A stretch of 64,000 nucleotides of DNA from the NCBI GenBank assembly GCA_036488085.1, contig DASXHZ010000008.1, positions 1 to 64,000 of the forward strand, in the 5' to 3' direction. The first letter of the stretch is position 1, and each line of letters begins with the position of its first letter. The notes under the pieces were generated by a model that had not been told where the DNA came from, ran no database searches, and saw only the letters and a program-made list of their open reading frames with translations. Below, in pieces: positions 1 to 10,200 of the stretch. This stretch comes from DASXHZ01 sp036488085. Its GTDB lineage: Bacteria; Acidobacteriota; Thermoanaerobaculia; Gp7-AA8. Both the position numbers and the translations under genes were made by a program.

Positions 1-3000
1 GCGGTGCCGTTCGCATCGGGCGCCGTGGTGAAGGTCAGGTTGCCGGAGGCGTCGACGGACGGCTGCGAGGCGAAGAGCGCGTTGTTGTCGTTGGTGGTCG
101 TGAAGGAGACGGTCTGCGACGACTCGTCGGCCGGGCCGGCGCTGATTCCGGTCGCCCATGGGGTGACCGAGTGCGCACCGCTGTCCTCGAGGACGGTCTG
201 ATCCGCCCCCTTGGTGAACGACGGCGGGTCGTTGACCGCGGTGACGGTGATGGTGAACGTCTGGCTCGCCGAGGTGTCGACGCCGCCATTCGCGGTGCCG
301 CCGTTGTCATGCGCGGCGACCGTGACGGTCGCAACGCCGTTGGCGTTCGGAGCCGCGGTGTAGGTCAGCGTGCCGTTCGAGGCAACCGCCGGCTGCGAGG
401 AGAAGAGGGCGTTGTTGTCGTTGCTGACGATGAAGCTGACGGTCTGCGACGACTCATTCGCCGGGCCGGCGCTGATGCCGGTGGCCCAGCCGGAGACCGT
501 CTGCGGGCCGCCGTCTTCCAGCGAAGTCTGGTCCGTGCCCTTCGTGAAGCTCGGGGCGTCGTTCACCGCCGTGACTGTGATGGTGAACGTCTGCGGCGCG
601 CTGGTGTCGTTGCCGCCGTTCGCCGTGCCGCCGTCATCGTGCGCCGTGACCGTGACGGTCGCGGTGCCGTTGGCGTCGGGAGCGGAGGTGAACGTCAGCG
701 TGCCGTCGGAAGCGACCGCCGGCTGCGCGCTGAAGAGGGCGTTGTTGTCATTCGTGACGGTGAAGGTAACGGTCTGCGACGACTCGTTGGCCGGGCCGGC
801 GCTGATCGCGGTGGCCCAGTTGTTGACCGTGTGCGCGCCGCTGTCCTCGAGGACGGTCTGATCCGACCCCTTCGTAAACGACGGCGTGTCGTTGACCGCG
901 GTGATCGTGATCACGAACGTCTGATTCGCCGAGGTGTCGACACCGCCGTTGGCGGTGCCGCCGTCATCGTGCGCGGCGACGGTGACCGTGGCAACGCCGG
1001 TGGCATTGGCGGCCGCCGTGTAGGTCAGCGTGCCGTCCGACGCGACCGCCGGCTGGACGCTGAAGAGGGCGTTGTTGTCGTTGGAGACATTGAACGTGAC
1101 GGTCTGCGACGACTCATCCGCCGGGCCGGCGCTGATCGCGGTGGCCCAGTTCGGAACCGTCTGCGGACCGCCGTCTTCGAACGAGACCTGGTCGGCGCCC
1201 TTGGTGAAGCTGGGGGCGTCGTTGACCGCGGTGACGTTGACGATGAACGTCTGCGAGGCCGACGTGTCGACGCCGCCGTTGGCGGTGCCGCCGTCGTCCT
1301 GCGCATTGATAGTGATCGTGGCGCTGCCGTTCGCGTTCGCCGCCGGCGTGAACGTCAGCGTGCCGTCGTTCGCGACCGCGGGCTGGACGCTGAAGAGCGC
1401 CGAGTTGGTGTTGTTGGTGACGTTGAAGTGGACGGTCTGGCCGGACTCGTCGGCGGGACCGGCGGTGATGCCGGTGGCCCAGCCGCTCTGCGAGTAGGCG
1501 CCGCTGTCTTCCAGCACCGTGGCGTCGGCGCCCTTGGTGAAGCTCGGCGCGTCGTTGACTGCCACGACCGTGATGGTGAAGGTCTGCGGAGCCGAGTTGT
1601 CGACGCCGCCGTTCGCCGTCCCGCCGTCGTCGTGCGCGACGACCGTGACGGTCGCCGTGCCGTTGGCGTTCGGCGCGCCGGTGAAGGTCAGCGTGCCGTT
1701 CGACGCCACCGCCGGCTGCGCGCTGAAGAGCGCGTTGTTGCTGTTCGTGACGTTGAAGGTGACGGTCTGGGACGACTCGTCGGCGGGACCGGCGTTGATG
1801 CCGGTGGCCCAGCCGCTGACGCTGTGCGCGCCGGAGTCTTCGAGCACCGACTGATCCGCACCCTTCGTGAAGCTCGGCGCGTCGTTGACGGCGACGATGA
1901 CGATATTGAAGTTGTGCGTCGATGACGTGTCGTTGCCGCCGTTGGCGGTGCCGCCGTCGTCGTGCGCCACGACGGTGATGTTGGCCGAGCCGTTGGCGTT
2001 CGGCGCGCTGGTGTAGGTCAGCGTTCCGGCTGGCGAGATCGCCGGCTGCACGCTGAAGAGCGCGTTGTTGTCGTTGGTGACGGTGAAGGTGACGTTCTGC
2101 GTCTGCTCGTCAGCCGTCGGTCCGGGGCTGATGCTCGAGGCGTAGTTCGCGATGGTCTGCGGGCCAGCGTCTTCGTTCGAGCTGACCGGGTTCGCGCCGA
2201 GGTTGAAGGTCGGCGGGTCGTTGACCGGATTGATCGTAATGGTCACGGTGCCGATCGAGGTGCCGCCCTTTCCGTCGTCCGCCTGGAACGTGAAGCTGTC
2301 GCTGCCGTTGTAGTTGGCGTTCGGCGTGTAGGTGACCTGCGCGCTGGTCGGCGTCGTATTGAAGATGGAGCCGAGGGTGCCGTGCGCGGGCGGAGTGACG
2401 ATCGTGAACGTCAGCGAGTCGCCGTCCGCGTCGGTCGCCGTCATCGTGACGGTGACGGGGTTGTCCTCGTTGGTGGCCGCCGCCGTGTTGTTCGCGACCG
2501 GCGGAGTGTTGCAGACCGGAAGCGTGTCGCCGTTCGGAAGCGACGGCGCGGCCGGCGAGCAATTCTGGGTAATGGTCGGGAAGACTCCGACCGCGCTGCC
2601 GTTCGTCGGGAACGACGTGCCGGAGATCGAGATCGTGGTGCAGTAACCGAGGGCGATGGTCCCCTGCTGCGCCGCCGGAACGCCGGCCGTGCTGCCGACC
2701 GGGCGCACGTCGCCGACGCCGCTCTGCCAGTTCAGGGCGCCGGAGTACGAGCGGACGTTGATGTGGCCGCCGGCGCGATTCGCGTCGCTGGTGGCGCCGG
2801 AGGCGTCGATCGTGGCGCCATTGAGTGTCACGTCGTTCTTCGTCGAGATGTTGACCGCGCCCCCGCGGTCTCCGTTGCGGGTGCCGGAAACCTGGAACGC
2901 GTTTCCGCTCGCCGTGAGCGTGCCGCCGGTGGAGATGACGGTGATGGTGCCGGCGTTGCGCTTGTCGGTCGTTCCGGGATTCGAAGTGACCGAGAAGTTC

Positions 3001-4010
3001 GTCGAGGAGGTCGGAGGACCGGCGACCGTAATGTCCTTCGCCGCTTCCAGCTTCACGTACATCGCGCCGGCATCTTCGTGCCACGCGTCCGACCGGATGG
3101 AGGCGCGGTGCGCGCCGTTCGGGTCGCTCATCGTGCTGCTGTCGATGGTCAGCGTCGTACCGCTGCGGACGATCACACCGGGGCCCGATCCCTGCCCTGC
3201 CAGCGAAGCGACGAGACCGTTGATCTGAACGCCGCAGCCTTCGAGCGTGACCGGGCTGCCGGTGACCGGAAGCGTCTCCGATCCCTGCGACGCGATGATG
3301 GCGGTGCTGCTAACGGTCAGTCCCGGCTCGTTGTGCGAGAACGAGCGGATCGTGATCGCACCACCGACGTAGTGACCTCCCCCTCCGCCCATGATCGTGT
3401 TGGTATAGAGGGTCGACGTCAGCGTCCGCGACGGACCGGAGAGGATCTCGCCGCCGATCGACGTCGCATTGCCGCTCGTGATCGAGATCGCCCCTGCGTT
3501 GCTGTCGACGGCACAGGCTGCGAGAATGGACCCCGCCCCCTGGGTCACCGCGCCGGCTGCGTTGATCGTGATGTCACCGGCGTGGAAGTTGTTCCCACCG
3601 TTCAACTTCGACGACGAGACGATCGCGCCGGGAGTCGAGAGGGTCGTCCCCTGGATCAGGACGTCGCCTCCGACCGTAAACGAGATGTTCGCGCCGTTAC
3701 CGTCGCTCGCGCGGTTCTCGGAAAACACTCCGCTTCCCGCGGAGAGCGTGAGGTTCCCGCTCACGACGAACTGCATCGGACAAGCGGAGCTTCCCGCCCC
3801 GCTCGTGGCGTCATTGCAGTTGATCGTGCCGTTGACGATGAGGTCTCCGTTGACGGTGAACACACCATTCACGGTGTGGTCGGCGTCGTCGGGGCCTCCG
3901 TCGAGTGAGGCGAAGCTGTTGGTACCGCTGACGGTGACGCTCGCGAACGCGAACGTGGGCACCAAGAGAATGCTCAGGGCTATGAGCACCCGCATCGATA
4001 GCGAACGCAT
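1..4010 (-). CDS. Giant secreted Ig/cadherin-like repeat protein, C terminus beyond the left edge
   Basis: Reads leftward and leaves the window, so about 1,336 residues are visible and the end is missing. The ATG at 4008-4010 is chosen because a strong GGAGGA ribosome site at 4018-4023 lies 7 bases upstream. Residues 1-25 look like a Sec signal peptide (charged MRSLSMR, hydrophobic core, AFA before the cut). Residues about 26-480 are rich in Gly, Asn, Thr and Ser in the manner of a parallel beta-helix. A cadherin-like domain with a DADGD calcium-type motif follows at about 490-595. From there to the edge are six full copies and part of a seventh copy of an Ig-like module of about 110 residues (VNDAPSFTKGAD, QPAV, HDDGGTANGG). 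No catalytic motif is visible. Family knowledge suggests a surface adhesin or stalk. One copy of the same module occurs in the neighbour at 4265-15892. Confidence 0.85.
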   Translation of the reverse strand, partial: MRSLSMRVLIALSILLVPTFAFASVTVSGTNSFASLDGGPDDADHTVNGVFTVNGDLIVNGTINCNDATSGAGSSACPMQFVVSGNLTLSAGSGVFSENRASDGNGANISFTVGGDVLIQGTTLSTPGAIVSSSKLNGGNNFHAGDITINAAGAVTQGAGSILAACAVDSNAGAISITSGNATSIGGEILSGPSRTLTSTLYTNTIMGGGGGHYVGGAITIRSFSHNEPGLTVSSTAIIASQGSETLPVTGSPVTLEGCGVQINGLVASLAGQGSGPGVIVRSGTTLTIDSSTMSDPNGAHRASIRSDAWHEDAGAMYVKLEAAKDITVAGPPTSSTNFSVTSNPGTTDKRNAGTITVISTGGTLTASGNAFQVSGTRNGDRGGAVNISTKNDVTLNGATIDASGATSDANRAGGHINVRSYSGALNWQSGVGDVRPVGSTAGVPAAQQGTIALGYCTTISISGTSFPTNGSAVGVFPTITQNCSPAAPSLPNGDTLPVCNTPPVANNTAAATNEDNPVTVTMTATDADGDSLTFTIVTPPAHGTLGSIFNTTPTSAQVTYTPNANYNGSDSFTFQADDGKGGTSIGTVTITINPVNDPPTFNLGANPVSSNEDAGPQTIANYASSISPGPTADEQTQNVTFTVTNDNNALFSVQPAISPAGTLTYTSAPNANGSANITVVAHDDGGTANGGNDTSSTHNFNIVIVAVNDAPSFTKGADQSVLEDSGAHSVSGWATGINAGPADESSQTVTFNVTNSNNALFSAQPAVASNGTLTFTGAPNANGTATVTVVAHDDGGTANGGVDNSAPQTFTITVVAVNDAPSFTKGADATVLEDSGAYSQSGWATGITAGPADESGQTVHFNVTNNTNSALFSVQPAVANDGTLTFTPAANANGSATITINAQDDGGTANGGVDTSASQTFIVNVTAVNDAPSFTKGADQVSFEDGGPQTVPNWATAISAGPADESSQTVTFNVSNDNNALFSVQPAVASDGTLTYTAAANATGVATVTVAAHDDGGTANGGVDTSANQTFVITITAVNDTPSFTKGSDQTVLEDSGAHTVNNWATAISAGPANESSQTVTFTVTNDNNALFSAQPAVASDGTLTFTSAPDANGTATVTVTAHDDGGTANGGNDTSAPQTFTITVTAVNDAPSFTKGTDQTSLEDGGPQTVSGWATGISAGPANESSQTVSFIVSNDNNALFSSQPAVASNGTLTYTAAPNANGVATVTVAAHDNGGTANGGVDTSASQTFTITVTAVNDPPSFTKGADQTVLEDSGAHSVTPWATGISAGPADESSQTVSFTTTNDNNALFASQPSVDASGNLTFTTAPDANGT
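34..2350 (-). repeat. Tandem coding repeat, 330-bp units (110-residue Ig-like modules)
   Basis: The anchor GTCAG (read on the + strand) recurs at 34, 364, 694, 1024, 1354, 1687 and 2017, giving steps of 330, 330, 330, 330, 333 and 330 bases. Each step is one 110-residue module in frame with the giant gene. The regular length and high similarity suggest growth by unequal recombination. The array continues past the left edge. Confidence 0.85.
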
Positions 4011-4213
4011 GGATCTTTCCTCCGCGCTGTCGACTACTACTGGCTTGTAGTTAGGTTGTTTCGGACCGTGTGGCTGCGAACCGTTGGAACGTTTGCGTAA
4101 CTTAGTTCCGTTTTCGATTGCCGTCAATGCCTTTTCGCAGATCTGCGGTCTGCGCGGATGGGAGGAAGGCATGAGCGCAGGAAATTCCGTACTCGCGACC
4201 ACGCCCCGTAGAG

Positions 4214-4250
4214 TCGAGGCGGCGCGAACGTAAAGTCCGCGCCGCCTCGA
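4214..4250 (-). terminator. Stem-loop just after the second giant gene
   Basis: A perfect 13-bp stem (4214-4226 with 4238-4250, TCGAGGCGGCGCG) with an 11-base loop lies 15 bases beyond the stop codon of the gene ending at 4265. There is no clear U-run, so it may stabilise the 3' end rather than act as a classic intrinsic terminator. The rest of the gap at 4011-4264 holds only the leader of the gene starting at 4010. Confidence 0.5.
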
Positions 4251-4264
4251 AGAAGCTCAGTTCA

Positions 4265-7200
4265 TTACGGGCAGGGCGCGCCGCCGACGTATCCACCACC
4301 GCCGGCCGACACGTTGTTGCTCACCGCGAAGTTGGCGCTCATCGTGTTCTGACCGCTGAGGAACGTGCCCACCGCGGTGTTGTCGTTGTTCGCTCCGGCG
4401 TAGCCCGGGTAGCGGGTCGTGACGTGGAAGCGCTGGTGCGAATAGAGGTCCAAACCGCCGTTGGCCGCGACGCCCGAACCCGTCAGGGTGTTCTTGAGCG
4501 CACCCGCGCCACCGATGGTTGCGCAGATCGACATCGCGTCGTTCACGGGCGTCGATTCCAGACCCCAGTTCAGATACATGCCGTGCAGGGCGTTTGCCGC
4601 CTCGGGTTCCGCGACCGTGTTGCCGGTCACGGTGAGGTTCACCGTCCCCTGCCCGCCGTACTCGGCATCGCCTACATCGATGTTGATACCGCTGCCGTTG
4701 TAGCGCCGCACGGTGTTGCTCGTGACGTGCACCGTATCCGTACCCCCGCCGTAGTGGTCGACGGTGATGCCGTTACCTTGCGCCGAGCCACTGTTTGAGA
4801 CGCCGCTACTCCCGATGATGTTCGAGTCGATCGTGCCGCTGAACGTTCCCGTGCCGAAGTGCGCAACGGTGATGTCGCCGCCGGTGATCGTCTGCGCGCC
4901 CGAGTGAATGGTGTTGTTCTGGATGTTGTACGTCAGGTTGCCGGTCGCATTCGTGGCCGTGCTGACGAACACGCCGCCGGCGCCGGAGATCGACGTCATC
5001 GCCTGGGTGAGAGTGTTGCCGGTGAACTGGAAGTCGGAGTTTGAGGCCGACGTGCCGTTCAGCAGGAACTGCACGAAGTGCGAGCGGGAGCCGGTGAAGG
5101 TGCAGCCGGTGACCGTGACGTTCATCGTCGGCGTGCCTGAAGTCACCGCCATGTTCATTGCGGTGTTGCCGAAGGTTGCGCTGTTGTTGCCGAACGTGGT
5201 GTTGCTGACCGTCAGCCGGTTGAGCGTGCCGGTGGTGTTGCGGAGGCGGAGGTTGTCCTCCCACCCGCCGCTGATGTTGGAGTTCGAGATCGTAGCGCTG
5301 CCGTGCAGGTCGTCGAACGCGATGCTCCCCTCATCCACCGAGTCGTTGGTGCCGTTGCTCCCGCTGATGACGGAGTGGTCGAGCGTGAAGCTGGTGCTGA
5401 TGTTGTTGCCGTAGATCGCGTAGTTCGCGTGACCGTTGAGCTGCATCCAGGAGAACGACACGGTCTTGACGTTGTAGAGGAAGATGCCGGAGCCGGCGTT
5501 GCCGCTCGCGAGCGGGATGTTGGTTGCCGCATCGGCGCCCGTGGTGTTCTGGATCGTGCCGCCCGTGCCGGCCGAACCGGTGCCCGTCACGGTGAATGTG
5601 CCGGTGCTGCCGGTGTTGTTGAGGTAGATGCCGGTCGATCCGCCATTCTGGCTGACCTTCTGGAACGTGACGTTCGACGCGCCGATCGTGGCGTTGTTGA
5701 TGGTCACTGCGACGCCGCTCGTGACGGCGGTCGTGCCGCCGACGGTGTTCGTGCCGGTGACGTTGATCGTCAGGCCCACACCGCTGGCCGAGAAGACATC
5801 CGCGGTGCCGTTGAGCGTGATGCCGCCGGTCAAGCTGACCGTGCCGCCTGTGCCGGCGACGCTGACGCCGGTCGAGTTGCTGCTGCCGGTGATCGCGCCG
5901 CCGAGGCTGATCGTGCCGCCCGTGATGCCGCTGACGGAGACCGCTGCCGCGCCGTTCGCCTGCGAGATCGTGCCGTTGTCGGTGACGCTGGCGGATCCGC
6001 CGCTCATCAGGAAGGTCGCGCCCGAGTTGCCGCTCAACGCGCCGCCGCTGACGGTGTAGGTGCCGCCGGTGCAGCTCGTGAGCGAGATGCCGTTCGCGCC
6101 ACCGGTGGAGGTGACGGACGTCATGCCTGCACCATTCGTCAGCGCGACGGTATTCAGCGTGAGGCCGGGACCGCTGCCGGTGATCGTGCTGCCGTTACCG
6201 CCGAGGGTGCTGCTGGTGAGGAAGACGCCGCCGGCGCTGTTGTCCGTGATGGTGGCGTTGTTGAGGTTCAGCGTGCCGGTGTACGAGGTCGTCGTACCGT
6301 CGATGGCTTTGGCGCTCCCGCCGCTGGCGTTGATCGTGGAGCTCGCCGCACCATCGCTGATGTTGATCGTGCCGCCGCCGCTGATCAACATCCCCTGCTT
6401 GTTGCCGTTCGCGGTAAGGGCGATGCCCTGGAGATTGATCGTCGCTCCGGTGTTGCCCGAACCGGTGAAGGCGGGGGCGCCGTTGTTGACGGTCACCGAT
6501 GCGTTCGCGATGGTGATGTTGGTGCTGGTGCTGTTGGTGATGCTGATTCCGGCGTTCGCGCCGGCGCCGCTCTGCGTGAGGTTGCCCGTCGCCGCGGGAG
6601 CATGCGTCATGGTCAGCGTGCCCGGGTTGATCAGCTTGTTGACGCTGATCAGGACGCCGGTGCTGGCCTTGGTGATCGTGCCGCTATAGGTAATCGACGC
6701 CGTCACGTTTCCGGTGGTGCCGTCGACCAGGAAAGCGGTACCGGCCGTGGTGATCGTCGTACCGGCCGAGAAGCTCACCGAACCTGATTCGCCGCCCGCG
6801 CCGATGGCGATGCCCCCGGCGCCGCTGAAGGTGTTGGTGCCGCCGCTGAAGGTGTAGGAGCCCGAGCTGCCGCCGATGCTCACGCCGGTGCACGACGTGT
6901 TGCAGTTGACGTTGCCGCTGAACGTGATGGAGGCGGAATTGCTGGCCGCGATGGTGACGGCGTTGGCGCCCCCAGCCTGCGTGATCGTTGCCGGCCAGCT
7001 GATCGTGCCGGAGCCGCCGCTGACGTTGAATGTGGCACCGGTGGCGCCCGACAGGGCACCGGCGCTGGTACCCCAGCTACCCGCGATGTTGGTCAGCGAC
7101 ACGCCGTTGGTGCCGCCGGTCGAGGTGACGCTGCTGAACGTTCCGCTGATCGTGCCGCCGGTCATGTTGATGGCGGTCACCGCGGAGAGGCTCACGCTGC

Positions 7201-10200
7201 TGCCGATCGTGAGCGTGCCGAAGTTGGTGGTGTTGGTGATGCCGGTGGTCGGTCCGGTGATCGTGACGCCGGCGAGCGTGAGGCTGGTGTTCGTGCCTTG
7301 CAGCGAGACGCCGGTCGTGCCGTTCGTGATCGTGCCGCCGTTGACCGTCACGGCTCCGGCGTTGACGAAGCTCACCAGGTTGATGGCTGTGGTCGCGCCG
7401 GTCGTCGTGACGTTACTGAAGGTCACGCCCGAGCCGCCGATGGTCATGGCGTTGATGGAAAGACCGTTTGCCGCGGCGCCGGTGGTGATGTTCGCCGTGC
7501 CGGTGACGTTCAGCGTGCCGCCGCCGCTGGCCGTGAAGCCGATACCGGTGGAGGTGGTGATGCCGAGCGTGCCGCTGAAGTTGATCGTCGCGCCGGTGTT
7601 CGTCGTCAGGCTGACGGCCGGGTTGGTGGTCGTCCCGAGCGTCTGAGTGCCGGTGAGGTTGATCGTTCCGGCGCCGTTGTTGTTGACAACGATTCCCGTG
7701 CCGTTGTCGGTGATCGTTGCGCCGATCGCGATGGCGCCGGCGGCCGCGGCACGGTCCTGAATGGTGATCGAGTGCTGGCCGGCGTTGGCGGCGATCGTAT
7801 TCGTCGCGTCGATCGTGATCGCAGCCGTGCCGCCGTCATTGGCGACGGTCGATCCGGCAAGCGAGCCGACCGCCACGCCCGTGCCGTTGCCGGTGATCGT
7901 GGAGTTCGTGACGGTGACCGTGCCGGTCATGCTCGTCAGGTGCAGACCCGCGCTGACGTTGTTCTGGATCGTGAGCGTGTCGCCCGTGAAGCCGGCATGC
8001 GCCGAGCCGGCGATGCCGTCGCGCGCGCCGGCAGTACCGGTGATCGTCAGACCCTTGACGACGTTGCCGTCGTTGAGCGTGACGACGTCGCTGGTCGCCG
8101 CGGTGTTGGTGATCAGCGGCTTGGTCCCGGCGCTCGCTAGGGTGTTGCCGTTGACGACGAGCGCCACGCCGTTGCCGATGAGCTGCTGGTTTGCTTTCAG
8201 CGTGATGCCTGCCGTTTGGCCCGTCGTCGTACCGTCGCCGGTGGCGACGTAGATGATGTCGCCGGCGGCCGAGGCAGTGGACGCGGCGGCGAGAGTGTTG
8301 AACGGTGTGCTCGACACGCCGTTCCCGCCGCCCGCGGCGTTGTTCTGGACGTACCAAACCTTGCTGGAGACGACGATGTTGATCGTCGAGGTCGTCGAGA
8401 CGCCGTTGCTGGTGACGTTGTAGTTGAACGATGCCGTACCGGTGAAGCCCGCGGCCGGGACGTACGACCACCCGCCGCTGGTATTGAACGTGATCGTGCC
8501 GGCCGCGTTGGTGACGGAAGCCGTCGTCACGGTCATTGCCGCGTCGGACGTGTCATTCAGCAGGGCGCCGTTGGTGTAGCTGACATACGGAGTCGTGGGT
8601 GTCGAGAAGCCGGCGGCCACGGCCTGCGTATTGCCGACGGAATCGGTATTGCCGGCGGTGCCGCCGGATGCGGCGTACGTCTCAGTCGTGACCTTCGGTC
8701 CGATCTTGAGAGTGAACGTCGCCGAGTCGCCGGTGCAGCTGCTGCTGCCGTCGGTAGCGCGGACCGTGAAGGTGAACGTGCCGGTCTGGGTCGGGGTGCC
8801 GCTGATCGCGCCGGCGCTCGAGAGCGAGAGGCCGGTGGGCAGCGATCCCGAGTGGATGGCGTACGTATAGGTGCCGCTGCCGCCCGTGGCGGTAACGCTG
8901 TCGCTGTACCCAGCCGTCGTGTAAACGCCCTGCGACATGGTGGTGCCGCCGCCGGTACGCGAGACGGTGATCGTCGGGCAGGTGACGGTGAGCGTGTAGG
9001 ACGACGTGCCGAAACAGCCGTTCGTGTCCGTCGCCTTGACGGTGATCGGGTAAGAGCCGATCGCGTTCGAGGTGCCGGCCAGATGACCCGTTGACGTGTT
9101 GAGAGTGATGCCGCTCGGCAGCGCGCCGGTCTCGCTCCACGTCGCCGTGCCGAGAATCCCGGTGGCCGTGAAGGCTTGGTCGAAGGCGGTCCCCGCCTGA
9201 ACGCTGGTCACGCCGGGGTTGGTGACGGTGACGGTTTGGCAATTGATGATGAGCGTGTACGTGGCGCCGGTGCCGGTGCAGCCGTTGCCGTCGGTCGCGG
9301 TCACGGTGATCGGGAATGACCCGGTCACCGAAGTCGTGCCGGAGAGCACACCGGTCGACGTGCCGAGGGTAATTCCCGCGGGCAGCGCGCCGGTCTCAGA
9401 CCAGGTGATCGTCCCGTTGCCGCCGGACTGGGTGAACGTCGCAGAGAAGAGTGTCCCGGCGGTGCCGCTGTTGTTGACGGCATTCGTCACGCCGATGACA
9501 TTGCAGGCAATCGTCAGCGTGTAGGTCGAGCCCGAGCCGGCGCAGCCGTTGCCGTCGGTCACGGTCACGACGATCGGGAAGCTACCCGACTGCGTCGGCG
9601 TGCCGGACAACAGGCCCGAGCTGCTGAGCGTGATACCGGTGGGCAAGGTCGAGGCGGTGGTGTAGGTCGCGGAGATCAGCGTTCCGGACGAGGTGAACTG
9701 CTCGCTGAATGCGGATGCGACGGTCCCGGAGGTGTTGGCCGGGTTCGTCACGAGGATCGCGTTACAACCGATGTTGAGGGTGTAGGTCGAGCCCGTGCCG
9801 GTGCAGCCATTCGCGTCGGTCACGGTCACCACGATCGGGAACGAACCGTGTTGCGTGGTGGTGCCGGACAGCACGCCGGCCGTCGAGAGCGAGAAGCCGC
9901 TCGGCAGCGTCGAGGCGGTCGTGAACGTCGCCGTCGCATGCGCGCCACTCTGCGTGAACGTCTGGCTGAACGGGGTGCCGGCGGTGCCGGTGTTGGTGGC
10001 CGGGTTGTTCACCGTGATGGTCTGGCAGTTGATGACGAGGGGGTACGGGGCGCTCGTCCCCTGGCAACCGTTGGAATCAGTCACCGTGACGACGATCGAG
10101 AACGACCCCTTGACCGTCGGCGTACCGGAGAGCACGCCCGCCGTCGAGAGGGTGAGCCCCGCCGGCAGCGGGCTGGCGGTGGTGAAGGTCGCCGTACCGT

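Noticed and set aside
171..3908. Long + strand frames opposite the first giant gene
   Set aside because: They are Arg/Val-rich, lack domains and change with the repeat period; the opposite strand gives a clean signal peptide and repeated Ig modules.
4102..4299. A 65-residue minus-strand frame in the gap after the second giant gene
   Set aside because: It overlaps the stem-loop and the end of the giant gene and shows no motif or ribosome site.
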